The translations under genes and the position numbers were made by a program. The notes beneath the pieces are model-generated. The model saw nothing but the letters and a program-made list of their open reading frames with translations, had not been told where the DNA came from and searched no databases. A stretch of DNA of 24,773 bases from a virus, in IMG/VR virus record IMGVR_UViG_3300031951_001144, positions 1-24,773 of that record. One strand, 5' to 3'. The number at the start of each line of letters is the position of its first letter. Position 1 is the first letter of the stretch. This document shows positions 13,956-20,653 of the stretch, in pieces.

Positions 13956-14278
13956 GTCGCAATTTTCTTGCGTTTTGCCGGGTTTTCAATTCGGGTTTTC
14001 CATAGGGCGGCGCATGTCCGCTGATACGCCAAATCCCATATGCGCGTGCGCTCTTCGCTTGTCAGGTAGTGCCCGCTGTCTATCTCGGCGTGACAGCGCT
14101 GGCACAGTGCGGCGGTGTACTCGTCGCTTGCCTTGATCGACCGCCCCTTGCCGTGGATGGCCTGGTTGGAGTGCGCGGCCTGCGATGGGCCACCCTTGCC
14201 GCATAGTTGGCAGTCGAGAGACGCGACGGCCATCAGGTGAGCGCGGGAGCGGATGTAGGGAAACTTGGCGCGGGTCAT
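13952..14278 (-). CDS. YbcO-like / HNH-type putative nuclease
   Basis: A 108-residue protein with a metal-binding Cys/His layout: 'CQLCGKGG' (about residues 23-30), 'AAHSNQAIHGKG' (34-45) and 'ALCQRCHAEIDSGHYLT' (57-73). This C-x2-C ... H ... C-x2-C-H-x-E-I-D spacing matches phage nucleases of the YbcO/DUF1364 type, small beta-beta-alpha-metal enzymes encoded next to NinB in lambdoid phages. The N-terminus is basic. It probably acts on recombination intermediates. ATGA coupling to NinB upstream supports the assignment. Confidence 0.7.
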   Translation of the reverse strand: MTRAKFPYIRSRAHLMAVASLDCQLCGKGGPSQAAHSNQAIHGKGRSIKASDEYTAALCQRCHAEIDSGHYLTSEERTRIWDLAYQRTCAALWKTRIENPAKRKKIAT

Positions 14279-14673
14279 GTCGTCACCTCGTCCACTTCAA
14301 TGCCGTCCTCAATAGCTGCAGCATTAAGCCAATCCAGCCATTCAGAAAACTCGCTTTTCACAAACTTGCTGGTTCGCTTGCCAAGGATGACCATGCGGCC
14401 CCGATAGTTGGCGACCCGTGCGAGTTCTTCCTTGTGCGCCCCGGTCAATACGTCTTTCCATTCCTCCGCGCTGACGTACTCCCAAACGCCGTTAACCAGA
14501 AGCGGCTTTTGTTTGGCGTAGGCGTTCAGGATGGGCCATTGCGCGGCGTTTTGCTCCAGGTTGCGCGTCGGCTCTGCCACGGTCACGACCATGCCATCTG
14601 CGGCGTTCCTGATGGCCTCTACAGCCCTTTGCCGTGCGGTTTCGTGCGCGAGGATGTATACGGCCTTGCTCAC
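14275..14673 (-). CDS. ninB: NinB recombination protein
   Basis: A 132-residue product from GTG 14673, which overlaps the preceding stop as GTGA and has AAAGG upstream. The frame is open further upstream, but that would overlap the previous gene. Features of NinB are visible: 'SKAVYILAHETARQRAVEAI', 'VTVAEPTRNLEQNAAQWPIL' (the E-x-x-R-x-x-x-Q-N-x-x-x-W core), 'TGAHKEEL' and 'TSKFVKSEFSEWLDWLNAAA' near the end. NinB (lambda Orf) binds single-stranded DNA and SSB and stands in for RecFOR. Neighbours ERF, SSB-like and YbcO-like complete the module. Confidence 0.85.
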   Translation of the reverse strand: MSKAVYILAHETARQRAVEAIRNAADGMVVTVAEPTRNLEQNAAQWPILNAYAKQKPLLVNGVWEYVSAEEWKDVLTGAHKEELARVANYRGRMVILGKRTSKFVKSEFSEWLDWLNAAAIEDGIEVDEVTT

Positions 14674-14969
14674 AATGCAAACCTTTCGTCGCGCAAGCTG
14701 TCGTAATAGGCGCACTGGTCGGCTTCTGCCTTTGCCGTCAAATGCTCCTCGATTTCCTGCTCCAAACTCTCAAGCTGCGACTCGCTCAAGCTGTCGGTGA
14801 TCGTCACCCCGCCATACGTCACGGCGTTAATCTCGACATGCGCAGGCTCGCTCGGGTAGCAGAGTTCGGGCGGGCCGTAGGTGCGTCCGGGGCTACCTTT
14901 GTAGTAGTTGTACTCCACGACAATTTCTGCATCGCCGCCGCGCAGCTCGATAGTGGTGGTGTATTTCAT
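14670..14969 (-). CDS. Hypothetical phage protein
   Basis: A 99-residue protein. The N-terminal half is beta-rich ('KYTTTIELRGGDAEIVVEY') with a Gly/Pro loop ('SPGRTYGPPELCYPSEPAH') and a second strand pair. The C-terminal half is an acidic helix ('LSESQLESLEQEIEEHLTAK'). I recall similar sequences in other phages but no function. It is coupled to its neighbours by four-base overlaps on both sides. Confidence 0.65.
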   Translation of the reverse strand: MKYTTTIELRGGDAEIVVEYNYYKGSPGRTYGPPELCYPSEPAHVEINAVTYGGVTITDSLSESQLESLEQEIEEHLTAKAEADQCAYYDSLRDERFAL

Positions 14970-15151
14970 GCCAGCACCGCCACGACGATAACGGCCACCA
15001 CGCCGACCAGATACAACGCCACCTCATGCGCGGGCGTTTTGCTAGCGTCACGCATCGGGTGCAGCGTGTCGTCAGTGTACGGGCCGAACGCTTCAGTCAT
15101 CGTGCGCGGGTGACGGCGGGCGTTCATGTATTGCTTGTCCCATTCAGTCAT
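14966..15151 (-). CDS. Small C-tail-anchored membrane protein
   Basis: A 61-residue protein. The N-terminal 40 residues are polar ('MTEWDKQYMNARRHPRTMTE'), and the last ~18 residues are a clean membrane segment ('ALYLVGVVAVIVVAVLA'), so it would be a tail-anchored inner-membrane protein. The function is unknown. It is next to another small membrane protein with the opposite arrangement (anchor at the N-terminus), and the two might work together. ATGA coupling occurs on both sides. Confidence 0.65.
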   Translation of the reverse strand: MTEWDKQYMNARRHPRTMTEAFGPYTDDTLHPMRDASKTPAHEVALYLVGVVAVIVVAVLA

Positions 15152-15351
15152 ACGATTTCCTTTCCATATGCCGTTCCGGCCTTAATGTGTGGGCGCGTGT
15201 ACGTGCGCAGTTCCTCAAAGTCCAGCGCCTGCCGGACAGAATCAGCGGCTTCCTGTGCGTCGGTGTCGCTGCCGTTCATCTTGCGAAGCGCCGCCAGGAC
15301 GATGGCGATCAGGGCGATGTAGCCGATCACGGCGAGGATTGCGGTGGTCAT
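15148..15351 (-). CDS. Small N-anchored membrane protein
   Basis: A 67-residue protein with an N-terminal membrane segment (about residues 3-21, 'TAILAVIGYIALIAIVLAAL') and a soluble, charged C-terminal part ('ADSVRQALDFEELRTYTRPH'). There is no lipobox. It overlaps both neighbours by four bases. Its function is unknown; with the tail-anchored protein encoded next to it, it could form a small membrane complex, which is speculation. Confidence 0.65.
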   Translation of the reverse strand: MTTAILAVIGYIALIAIVLAALRKMNGSDTDAQEAADSVRQALDFEELRTYTRPHIKAGTAYGKEIV

Positions 15352-15716
15352 GTCGCCTCCTTTGTCAAAAACGGATAAACGCTAGGCGCATCCCATGCCG
15401 CCCGCTCCTGCGCCACATCACCGGCATTGCGCTCGATGTAGTCGCTCACCAGCACATCACGCAGCGCGTCAACAGTGCCCTTGCCTTGCAGCAGCGCGAC
15501 AACAGCGGCAAGGGGGGCTTTGCTGTCGATCTGGTAGCGCACGGCTTCACCGACGGATTGCAGTTGCACCTCCCAGCCGCCCGAAGCAGAGCGGCGCACT
15601 TCGGGGACTGCGTGTTCACCGGGCTTGCCAGCAAACCAAGCGGCATAGGCAGCGCGGATGTTTTCGACCACTGCAATCTCTTGCAGGCGGATGGCTTCGG
15701 TTTCGTCTTCGTACAT
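15348..15716 (-). CDS. Hypothetical phage protein, 122 residues
   Basis: A 122-residue protein from ATG 15716, which has AAGGAG upstream. The longer open frame upstream of this ATG is a shadow of the preceding gene. The sequence opens 'MYEDETEAIRLQEIAVVENI', a helix, then a mixed region with 'GGWEVQLQSVGEAVRYQID', and ends with helices and 'ERAAWDAPSVYPFL'. No family or catalytic motif is recognised. It is the second gene of the leftward operon. Confidence 0.65.
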   Translation of the reverse strand: MYEDETEAIRLQEIAVVENIRAAYAAWFAGKPGEHAVPEVRRSASGGWEVQLQSVGEAVRYQIDSKAPLAAVVALLQGKGTVDALRDVLVSDYIERNAGDVAQERAAWDAPSVYPFLTKEAT

Positions 15717-15738
15717 GTCTGCTCCTTGGTGTGGGTGG

Positions 15739-16017
15739 TTAGGCTGCGAGGGTGGCGCGGGCCAGAGCGGCGGCGTACAGCGGCTGTCCGGCGAGGATGC
15801 GGGCGCGACCCTTCTCGAAATAGTCGGTCTGCGTGTCGGTGTTGTTCTCGTAGCCGTCAGCCAGAATCGCACCCAGCTTGCGGCCGTCGTCGTAGCTCTT
15901 GGCGTACAGCGTGACGCAGTCCTGGCCGGTGGTGACCATGCGGAAGGCGCTGTAGTGGACGCGGGCCTTGGTGGTGCCGTTGGTGACGTAGTGTTTGTGG
16001 AACTTGATGGCTTGCAT
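15739..16017 (-). CDS. First gene of the leftward operon, hypothetical
   Basis: A 92-residue protein from ATG 16017 with GGAGAA as ribosome site. It is beta/alpha in pattern: 'AIKFHKHYVTNGTTKARVHY' then 'QDCVTLYAKSYDDGRKLGAI' and helical C-terminal part. It is not a repressor-like HTH protein, so the usual CI position is not filled by a CI here. It is transcribed divergently from the Cro-like gene, probably from a TTGACA promoter at about 16115. Function is unknown. Confidence 0.65.
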   Translation of the reverse strand: MQAIKFHKHYVTNGTTKARVHYSAFRMVTTGQDCVTLYAKSYDDGRKLGAILADGYENNTDTQTDYFEKGRARILAGQPLYAAALARATLAA

Positions 16018-16086
16018 GCTGTTCTCCGGTGGGTTGTTTGCTGCGATGGGTGAATTCTGCGCCTGTCAACCGAGGTTTGCAAGCGC

Positions 16087-16115
16087 TATTTGTAATGCCC
16101 CTGCGAATCTGTCAA
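16087..16115 (-). promoter_or_regulatory. Candidate leftward early promoter
   Basis: On the minus strand TTGACA (16115 to 16110) is followed at 15-17 bases by a TACAAATA stretch, a partial -10. The same eight bases, CTGTCAAC on the plus strand, recur at 16063-16070, 46 bases away, giving a second TTGACA without a good -10. The copies could be tandem promoters or operator half-sites. It faces the ATG at 16017. Confidence 0.4.
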
Positions 16116-16135
16116 CTATTGTTTCTCTACCGCAA

Positions 16136-16157
16136 CATGCGTTAACATCGGCGCATG
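16136..16157. promoter_or_regulatory. Inverted repeat over the start of the Cro-like gene (operator candidate)
   Basis: CATGCG (16136-16141) and CGCATG (16152-16157) are perfect inverted repeats around a 10-base centre that holds GTTAACAT; the right arm contains the ATG of the Cro-like gene. TAACAT (16143-16148) could be the -10, placing the transcript start on the A of ATG, with TTG-like -35 bases at about 16119. No ribosome site is seen, so a leaderless message is possible. The repeat may be the Cro operator. Confidence 0.4.
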
Positions 16158-16322
16158 AACAAAGCCACAGCAATAAAGCGAGCCGGGTCTATCACCGCCC
16201 TGGCAAGCTTGCTGAATCTTACGCGGCAAGCGGTGAGCAAATGGCCTGCGGAGGTGCCGCCTCTCAGGGTCTACCAACTGCGCGAGCTTCGGCCCGAGTG
16301 GTTTGCAAAGGGAAAGAAATGA
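16155..16322 (+). CDS. Cro-like HTH repressor, 55 residues
   Basis: A 55-codon frame starting at ATG 16155 and ending TGA 16320-16322, overlapping the next ATG by four bases. The product contains 'SITALASLLNLTRQAVSKW', a textbook helix-turn-helix of the Cro/YdaS type (A-x-x-L-x-L-T-R-Q-A-V-S-x-W), and ends with 'PPLRVYQLRELRPEWF', the usual tail of these small repressors. It heads the rightward operon opposite the leftward one, exactly where Cro sits in lambdoid phages. It probably controls both divergent promoters. Another, longer reading frame passes through the same bases and hides this gene if only long frames are considered. Confidence 0.85.
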   Translation: MNKATAIKRAGSITALASLLNLTRQAVSKWPAEVPPLRVYQLRELRPEWFAKGKK

Positions 16323-18526
16323 AGGATTACGACGCATTTGTCGCAAGCAAGCGGCGATCTGAAGTTGCCACCGGCCACAAACCCGGCGCACTTAATGAGC
16401 ATCTGTTTGATTTTCAGCACGCCATTGTGTCATGGGCTATCCGTCGCGGTCGCGCTGCAGTCTTTGCTGATACGGGGCTTGGCAAGACGTTGATGCAATT
16501 GGCATGGGCTGATGACGTTGCGCGGCACACAAGCGGCATTGTGCTGATTCTTGCGCCTCTGGCTGTGTCTGAGCAGACCATAGAGCAGGGCAAGTCGTTT
16601 GGCATTGAAGTGTTCCGAGTGCCGCATGGTGAACCGCCTGCAGGGCCGGGTGTGTGGATCACAAACTATGAGCGCATGGACGCCATTGACTTTACCGAAC
16701 TGCATGGGCTGGTGCTGGACGAATCATCTATCCTGAAAGCGCACGACGGCAAGACCCGCACCAAGCTGATAGAAGCCGCGCAGGGTGTCCCGTATCGGCT
16801 GTCCTGCACTGCTACGCCGTCGCCTAACGATTTTGAGGAACTGGGCAACCAATGCGAGTTTCTCGGAGTGATGACACGCTCGGAGATGCTGGCTACGTAT
16901 TTCGTAAACGATACCGGCGATACCGGCACATGGCGTCTGAAGGGCTGGGGCGCATCTAAGTTTTGGGCGTGGATGGGGCAATGGTCTGTCGTGCTTCGCA
17001 ACCCTTCCGATATTGGATTTGATGGCTCAAGGTATCTGCTTCCGTCGCCTGAGTACGTTGAGCATGTTGTTGAAACCGACCCACTCGGGGACGATCTGTT
17101 TTCCCGGCCTGCTATGGGGCTTGCAGAGCGCCGCGTAGCTCAACGAAACAGCGTAGAAACCCGCTGCCGTGCTTTGGCTGATGTGGTTAACGCCGATACA
17201 TCAGAGCCTTGGCTTATATGGTGCCATTTGAACGACGAAGCAGAACTGCTGAAAAGCCTGATCCCTGGCAGCATCAACGTGCAAGGCTCTGACAGTGCAG
17301 AGGTCAAGACTCGCGGGATGCTGGACTTTACGCATGGCAACCTTCGAGTGCTGATTTCCAAGCCGAAAATTTGCGGCTTTGGCATGAATTGGCAGCACTG
17401 CGCACGCATGGCCTTTGTCGGGCTTGATAGCTCGTTTGAGAAGTTTTATCAGGCGGTGCGGCGGTGCTATCGCTTCGGACAAAAACGCAGCGTACAGGTG
17501 CATCTGTTTACCGCAGAGAACGAAGGGCAGATTCTTGCAGACTTGCGCCGCAAGGAAGTGCAACACCACGAAATGAGTGCGCAAATGGTCGAACACATGA
17601 AAGACATTATGAATCAGGAACTGACAGGGCAATCCAACATCGTGGAAGAGTACCGCGAAGGCACACATACCGGCGATGGCTTTACGGTGCATCTCGGTGA
17701 CTGCGTGAAATGGGCGCGGCGCATGGAAGAGAACAGCATCGACTACAGCGTGTTTTCCCCGCCGTTCGCTGATCTGTTTGTTTACTCCAACAGCGACCAC
17801 GACATGGGCAACTGCAAGGATGACGCAGAGTTTGCTGGACAGCTTCGCTTTTTGGTGGACGAGTTGTTTCGCGTATTGAAGCCGGGGCGAAATGTTTCCT
17901 TTCACTGCATGAATCTGCCGACGACAAAGATGCGGCAGGGTTTTATCGGCCTGCGGGACTTTCGCGGCGATTTGATTCGCACGTTTCAGGATGCCGGGTT
18001 TATTTACCATTCCGAGGTATGCATCTGGAAAGACCCGGTAACGGCTATGCAGCGCACCAAGGCGCTCGGACTGCTTCACAAGACCATCCGCGAGAACTCT
18101 ACGATGTCGCGCATGGGGTTGCCTGACTACGTGGTGACGATGCGCAAGCCTGGGGACGCTGCGGAGCGGGTAACGCATGGCGCCGATCTGCCGGTAGCTA
18201 TGTGGCAGAAGTACGCAAGCCCGATTTGGGACGACATCAACCAGTCGCGCACGTTGAACAAACTGCCCGCTCGGGATGAGAACGACGAAAAGCATATGTG
18301 TCCGCTGCAGCTGGATGTTATCGAGCGTTGCATTCACTTGTGGACAAACCCCGGAGAGTTGGTCTTTTCCCCGTTTACCGGGATTGGCTCTGAGGGTTAT
18401 TGCGCCGTGAAGATGGGCCGCAGGTTTGTTGGAACCGAACTGAAGCCGCAATATTGGGAGCTTGCCTGCCAGAACATTTACGATGCCACCCGCGAGCAAG
18501 TGGGGCTTTTCTCGGAGGCCGCGTGA
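16319..18526 (+). CDS. SNF2-like helicase fused to a DNA methyltransferase
   Basis: A 735-residue two-part protein from ATG 16319. Helicase part: Walker A 'DTGLGKT' (51-57), 'VLDESS' Walker B (132-137), 'SCTATPSPND' motif III (162-171) and 'QAVRRCYRFGQ' motif VI (378-388), an SNF2/SF2 pattern. Methyltransferase part: 'SVFSPPFADLF' (477-487) carries the S-P-P-F catalytic motif IV of amino-methylases (N6-adenine or N4-cytosine), and 'SPFTGIGSEG' (684-693) is the AdoMet-binding motif I. Motif IV before I indicates beta-type order. No nuclease motif is seen. The frame is open upstream of 16319, but that region codes the Cro-like protein and the ATGA overlap sets the start. A role in host-restriction avoidance is plausible but inferred. 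Confidence 0.85.
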   Translation: MKDYDAFVASKRRSEVATGHKPGALNEHLFDFQHAIVSWAIRRGRAAVFADTGLGKTLMQLAWADDVARHTSGIVLILAPLAVSEQTIEQGKSFGIEVFRVPHGEPPAGPGVWITNYERMDAIDFTELHGLVLDESSILKAHDGKTRTKLIEAAQGVPYRLSCTATPSPNDFEELGNQCEFLGVMTRSEMLATYFVNDTGDTGTWRLKGWGASKFWAWMGQWSVVLRNPSDIGFDGSRYLLPSPEYVEHVVETDPLGDDLFSRPAMGLAERRVAQRNSVETRCRALADVVNADTSEPWLIWCHLNDEAELLKSLIPGSINVQGSDSAEVKTRGMLDFTHGNLRVLISKPKICGFGMNWQHCARMAFVGLDSSFEKFYQAVRRCYRFGQKRSVQVHLFTAENEGQILADLRRKEVQHHEMSAQMVEHMKDIMNQELTGQSNIVEEYREGTHTGDGFTVHLGDCVKWARRMEENSIDYSVFSPPFADLFVYSNSDHDMGNCKDDAEFAGQLRFLVDELFRVLKPGRNVSFHCMNLPTTKMRQGFIGLRDFRGDLIRTFQDAGFIYHSEVCIWKDPVTAMQRTKALGLLHKTIRENSTMSRMGLPDYVVTMRKPGDAAERVTHGADLPVAMWQKYASPIWDDINQSRTLNKLPARDENDEKHMCPLQLDVIERCIHLWTNPGELVFSPFTGIGSEGYCAVKMGRRFVGTELKPQYWELACQNIYDATREQVGLFSEAA

Positions 18527-19077
18527 GTGTTTTTGACTGGAACACCGGCCAGCCTTCCATCTTCGGCAACCGGCAGCAAGTTGCCAACATCAGCAAGAAG
18601 CAAAGCCAAGGTACGCGATTCCGCCCCGATCCTGTGCCTACCTTGCGCAAAAAGCCAAACCGCGACAACAGCAAGCGCACTGTGCCGCTGGTAAAGCGCA
18701 TTGATTTTTTCGAAGTGCGAGCGTACCGCATGACCGGCAAGAGTTGGGCGGAGTGCGCGGAGAAGTTCAAATGTAGCGTGAAGCACATTCATGAGCGGTC
18801 TATTTCGCTCTACCCCGAACTGCGCTCAAAGCACTACGGAAAGCCTGCCGGGAACAAGCCAAAGCCACTGCCGCTGCTCGACATCATTGGCGACATCATG
18901 GCGGGAGAATCTTTGCGCAGCGTGTCGCGCAAGTACGGCATAAGCCATGTGTCGTTGCGCTACCGGCTGATGCAATTGCCGGAAGGCGTGGAAGCGGTAC
19001 GGGCGGCGGCGCGTCGGTTTGCCGAGAGCAATGCCAAGCTGAAAGCGGAAGCGAAGAAGCGCCGTGAAGTGCAGTAA
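18523..19077 (+). CDS. HTH DNA-binding protein
   Basis: A 184-residue protein from GTG 18523, which overlaps the helicase stop as GTGA and has GGAGG five bases upstream. There are two helix-turn-helix-like segments: 'GKSWAECAEKFKCSVKHIHE' (about residues 73-92) and 'GESLRSVSRKYGISHVSLRY' (127-146), the latter a good HTH with the Gly turn. The N-terminal ~60 residues are basic and probably disordered; the C-terminus is a charged helix. It may be a sequence-specific regulator or replication or packaging accessory. No exact family is known to me. Confidence 0.7.
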   Translation: MSVFDWNTGQPSIFGNRQQVANISKKQSQGTRFRPDPVPTLRKKPNRDNSKRTVPLVKRIDFFEVRAYRMTGKSWAECAEKFKCSVKHIHERSISLYPELRSKHYGKPAGNKPKPLPLLDIIGDIMAGESLRSVSRKYGISHVSLRYRLMQLPEGVEAVRAAARRFAESNAKLKAEAKKRREVQ

Positions 19078-19267
19078 CTGCGGGCGCGGGATGCGAGAGC
19101 CAGCGGGCTACGTTTCCGGCGCTCCTGTGGGGCCTACGTGCCTTGCGAATCTCGTGGGCAGGGCAGAGGTGCGGCGCAGTCGGAAAACGGCTGTAGTCGC
19201 GGTGGATCAACCTGATTTATTTGGAGACGAAGATGGAAGACAGAGAACTGTTAGAGATGGCGGCTAA
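19064..19267 (+). CDS. Small zinc-ribbon protein
   Basis: A 67-residue product from GTG 19064, overlapping the previous gene by 14 bases. 'CSNCGRGMREPAGYVSGAP' followed by 'GPTCLANL' gives a C-x2-C ... G-P-x-C pattern seen in many tiny phage zinc-ribbon proteins. The C-terminal half is basic then acidic ('DQPDLFGDED'). Its end overlaps the next gene by 35 bases. The metal site is incomplete (three Cys visible), so a fourth ligand is uncertain. Function unknown. Confidence 0.6.
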   Translation: MKCSNCGRGMREPAGYVSGAPVGPTCLANLVGRAEVRRSRKTAVVAVDQPDLFGDEDGRQRTVRDGG

Positions 19268-19559
19268 GGCTGCGGGGATTGAGTGGTGCGCGTATTACCC
19301 AGACAAGGTTTCCCATTGCGACCTTTGTTTGCAACCGTCCGGACGCCTGTGGAACCCGCTGACGGGTGACGGCGATGCGCTGCGGCTGGCAGTGAAGTTG
19401 CGTATCAATCTGCATGTCTGCGAATCCGACGCAATGACAACCGCATATGCGGAAGGTGCCATTCAAGGCGCATCCGTCGATTTCATGGACGACCCATACG
19501 CCGCAACCCGACGCGCCATCGTCCGCGCAGCAGCAGAGATTGGAAAGGCTATGCCATGA
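19233..19559 (+). CDS. Conserved phage protein, paralog of 11657-11935
   Basis: A 108-residue product from ATG 19233 with GGAGACGAAG upstream. An upstream TTG in frame (19221) is less likely. It has the same framework as the minus-strand gene at 11657-11935: 'EDRELLEMAAKAAG', 'WNPLTGDGDALRLAV' and 'ATRRAIVRAAAEIGKAMP', with an added Cys-x2-Cys-type segment ('SHCDLCLQPSGR') in the middle. The two copies are inverted relative to each other. It is followed by ATGA coupling to the next gene. Function is unknown. Confidence 0.7.
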   Translation: MEDRELLEMAAKAAGIEWCAYYPDKVSHCDLCLQPSGRLWNPLTGDGDALRLAVKLRINLHVCESDAMTTAYAEGAIQGASVDFMDDPYAATRRAIVRAAAEIGKAMP

Positions 19560-19798
19560 CACAAACCCAGCGTATCGGCAAGCTCCTGCAGCGCAAGCGA
19601 GGAGCGACATCGATGGAAATCATAGCCTGCGGGCCGACTGTAAGCCCGCATAGGCGCTTGGCCGACCTGAAGTCTCAGGGTTGGATCATCACCCGCGTGA
19701 AAGTGCCTGGGGAGCGATACGGGCGGTATCACGGACAGCCGCCGGAGTCGTGCTACTTCACGGCAATGGGACAAGCGCATGCGCGAAAACTGCGGTAA
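19556..19798 (+). CDS. Winged-HTH protein (HTH_39-like)
   Basis: An 80-residue protein. 'TQTQRIGKLLQRKRGATSME' begins a helix-turn-helix in which a T-x-x-E segment leads into 'SPHRRLADLKSQGWIITRVK', the R-x-x-x-L-x-x-x-G-W-x-I pattern of small winged-HTH domains found in phages (HTH_39 type). It is likely a DNA-binding regulator. The ATG overlaps the previous stop (ATGA), with GGAAAGG as ribosome site. It is followed by a 96-base gap before the replication gene. Confidence 0.65.
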   Translation: MTQTQRIGKLLQRKRGATSMEIIACGPTVSPHRRLADLKSQGWIITRVKVPGERYGRYHGQPPESCYFTAMGQAHARKLR

Positions 19799-19894
19799 AC
19801 TTTAGCATGAACCCGGCTAGGTGTGGATTGATCCCCGCACTGAAAAGCGAACCCGACGCCTGCCGTAAGTTCTTTTCGGGAGCATCGGACGGCT

Positions 19895-20653
19895 ATGAAC
19901 TATTACGAACGCCACATCGGCGACTACCTGAAAGACACGGCGCACCTGTCTTTGCTTGAGCATGGCGTGTACGGCCGCCTGCTGGATGTCTACTACACCC
20001 GCGAAGGCCCGCTGCCTGTCAATCAGGTTGATCGGCTGATAGGAGTGCGCAGCAGAAGCGAACACGATGCGCTTAATGTCGTGCTGGACGAGTTCTTTAC
20101 TGTGGACGGCGATGTTTTGCGCCATCCAAGGTGTGAACGCGAGATAGCCCGTTATCAGGACAAGCAAGAGAAAGCAAAACGCAGTGCGAATGCACGCTGG
20201 GAAAACAAAACGCAGCATACCGAACGCAATGCGAACGCAATGCGAACGCATAGCGAAGGCAATGCTCTCCAGACACCAGTAACCAGACACCAGACACCAG
20301 ATAAGAATACAACGCCTGACGGCGTGTCGGATTCCGTTTGGCAAGACTTCAAAACCTTGAGGGCAAAACTCCGCGCACCGATAACCGCGACATCAATGGC
20401 GGGGATCGTGCGGGAAGCGGAGAAGGCCGGGGTTACGCTGGAAGTGGCCCTGCGGACATGCTGCGAGCGCGGATGGCGGGGCTTCAAGGCGGATTGGATG
20501 GTAGATAAGGGTTTGACAGTAGCAGCGGTTACCGTACCATCTCGGATGGGCGTTGACCCTGCGATAGCAAAGGCTATTGCGGACGCTAGAAACGCAGTGC
20601 CTCCGAGTGAATCTGTGCGGGCAAAGCTCGCAGAACTGAGGACAAGAGCATGA
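19895..20653 (+). CDS. DUF1376-type replication initiation protein
   Basis: A 252-residue protein. Residues 1-95 hold the DUF1376 pattern: 'MNYYERHIGDYLKDTAHLSL', 'EHGVYGRLLDVYYTREGPLP', then 'RHPRCEREIARYQDK', as in YdaU-like phage replication proteins. A low-complexity, Asn/Thr/Gln-rich linker (about 106-145) is encoded by tandem 11-base repeats that look like origin iterons, as in lambda O. The C-terminal domain (about 150-252) is helical with 'ERGWRGFKADWM', typical of this protein type. It probably binds the repeats in its own gene and loads the helicase. No separate loader gene is seen nearby. Confidence 0.75.
   Translation: MNYYERHIGDYLKDTAHLSLLEHGVYGRLLDVYYTREGPLPVNQVDRLIGVRSRSEHDALNVVLDEFFTVDGDVLRHPRCEREIARYQDKQEKAKRSANARWENKTQHTERNANAMRTHSEGNALQTPVTRHQTPDKNTTPDGVSDSVWQDFKTLRAKLRAPITATSMAGIVREAEKAGVTLEVALRTCCERGWRGFKADWMVDKGLTVAAVTVPSRMGVDPAIAKAIADARNAVPPSESVRAKLAELRTRA
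20221..20300 (+). repeat. Tandem 11-base iterons and ACACCAG repeats (origin candidate)
   Basis: Four adjacent 11-mers: CGAACGCAATG (20221-20231), the same (20232-20242), CGAACGCATAG (20243-20253) and CGAAGGCAATG (20254-20264). They are followed by CCAGACACCAG (20269-20279) and two more overlapping copies (20283-20300), then an AT-richer stretch. They lie inside the replication gene and encode its linker, the same arrangement as the lambda origin in gene O. The function as an origin is inferred. Confidence 0.65.

Noticed and set aside
15189-15914. A 241-codon plus-strand frame over the first genes of the leftward operon
   Set aside because: Cys/Arg-rich shadow of coupled minus-strand genes; no recognisable protein.
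17201-18499. A 432-codon open frame on the minus strand opposite the helicase-methylase
   Set aside because: The plus strand has complete helicase and methylase motifs and coupled starts. The product of the antisense frame has low-complexity His/Arg/Leu-rich composition typical of a GC-rich codon shadow, and no ribosome site or family is seen.
19807-19959. A 50-codon plus frame bridging the gap before the replication gene
   Set aside because: It runs 65 bases into the replication gene in another frame, has no clear ribosome site and no recognisable product. It might be a leader, but I see no support.
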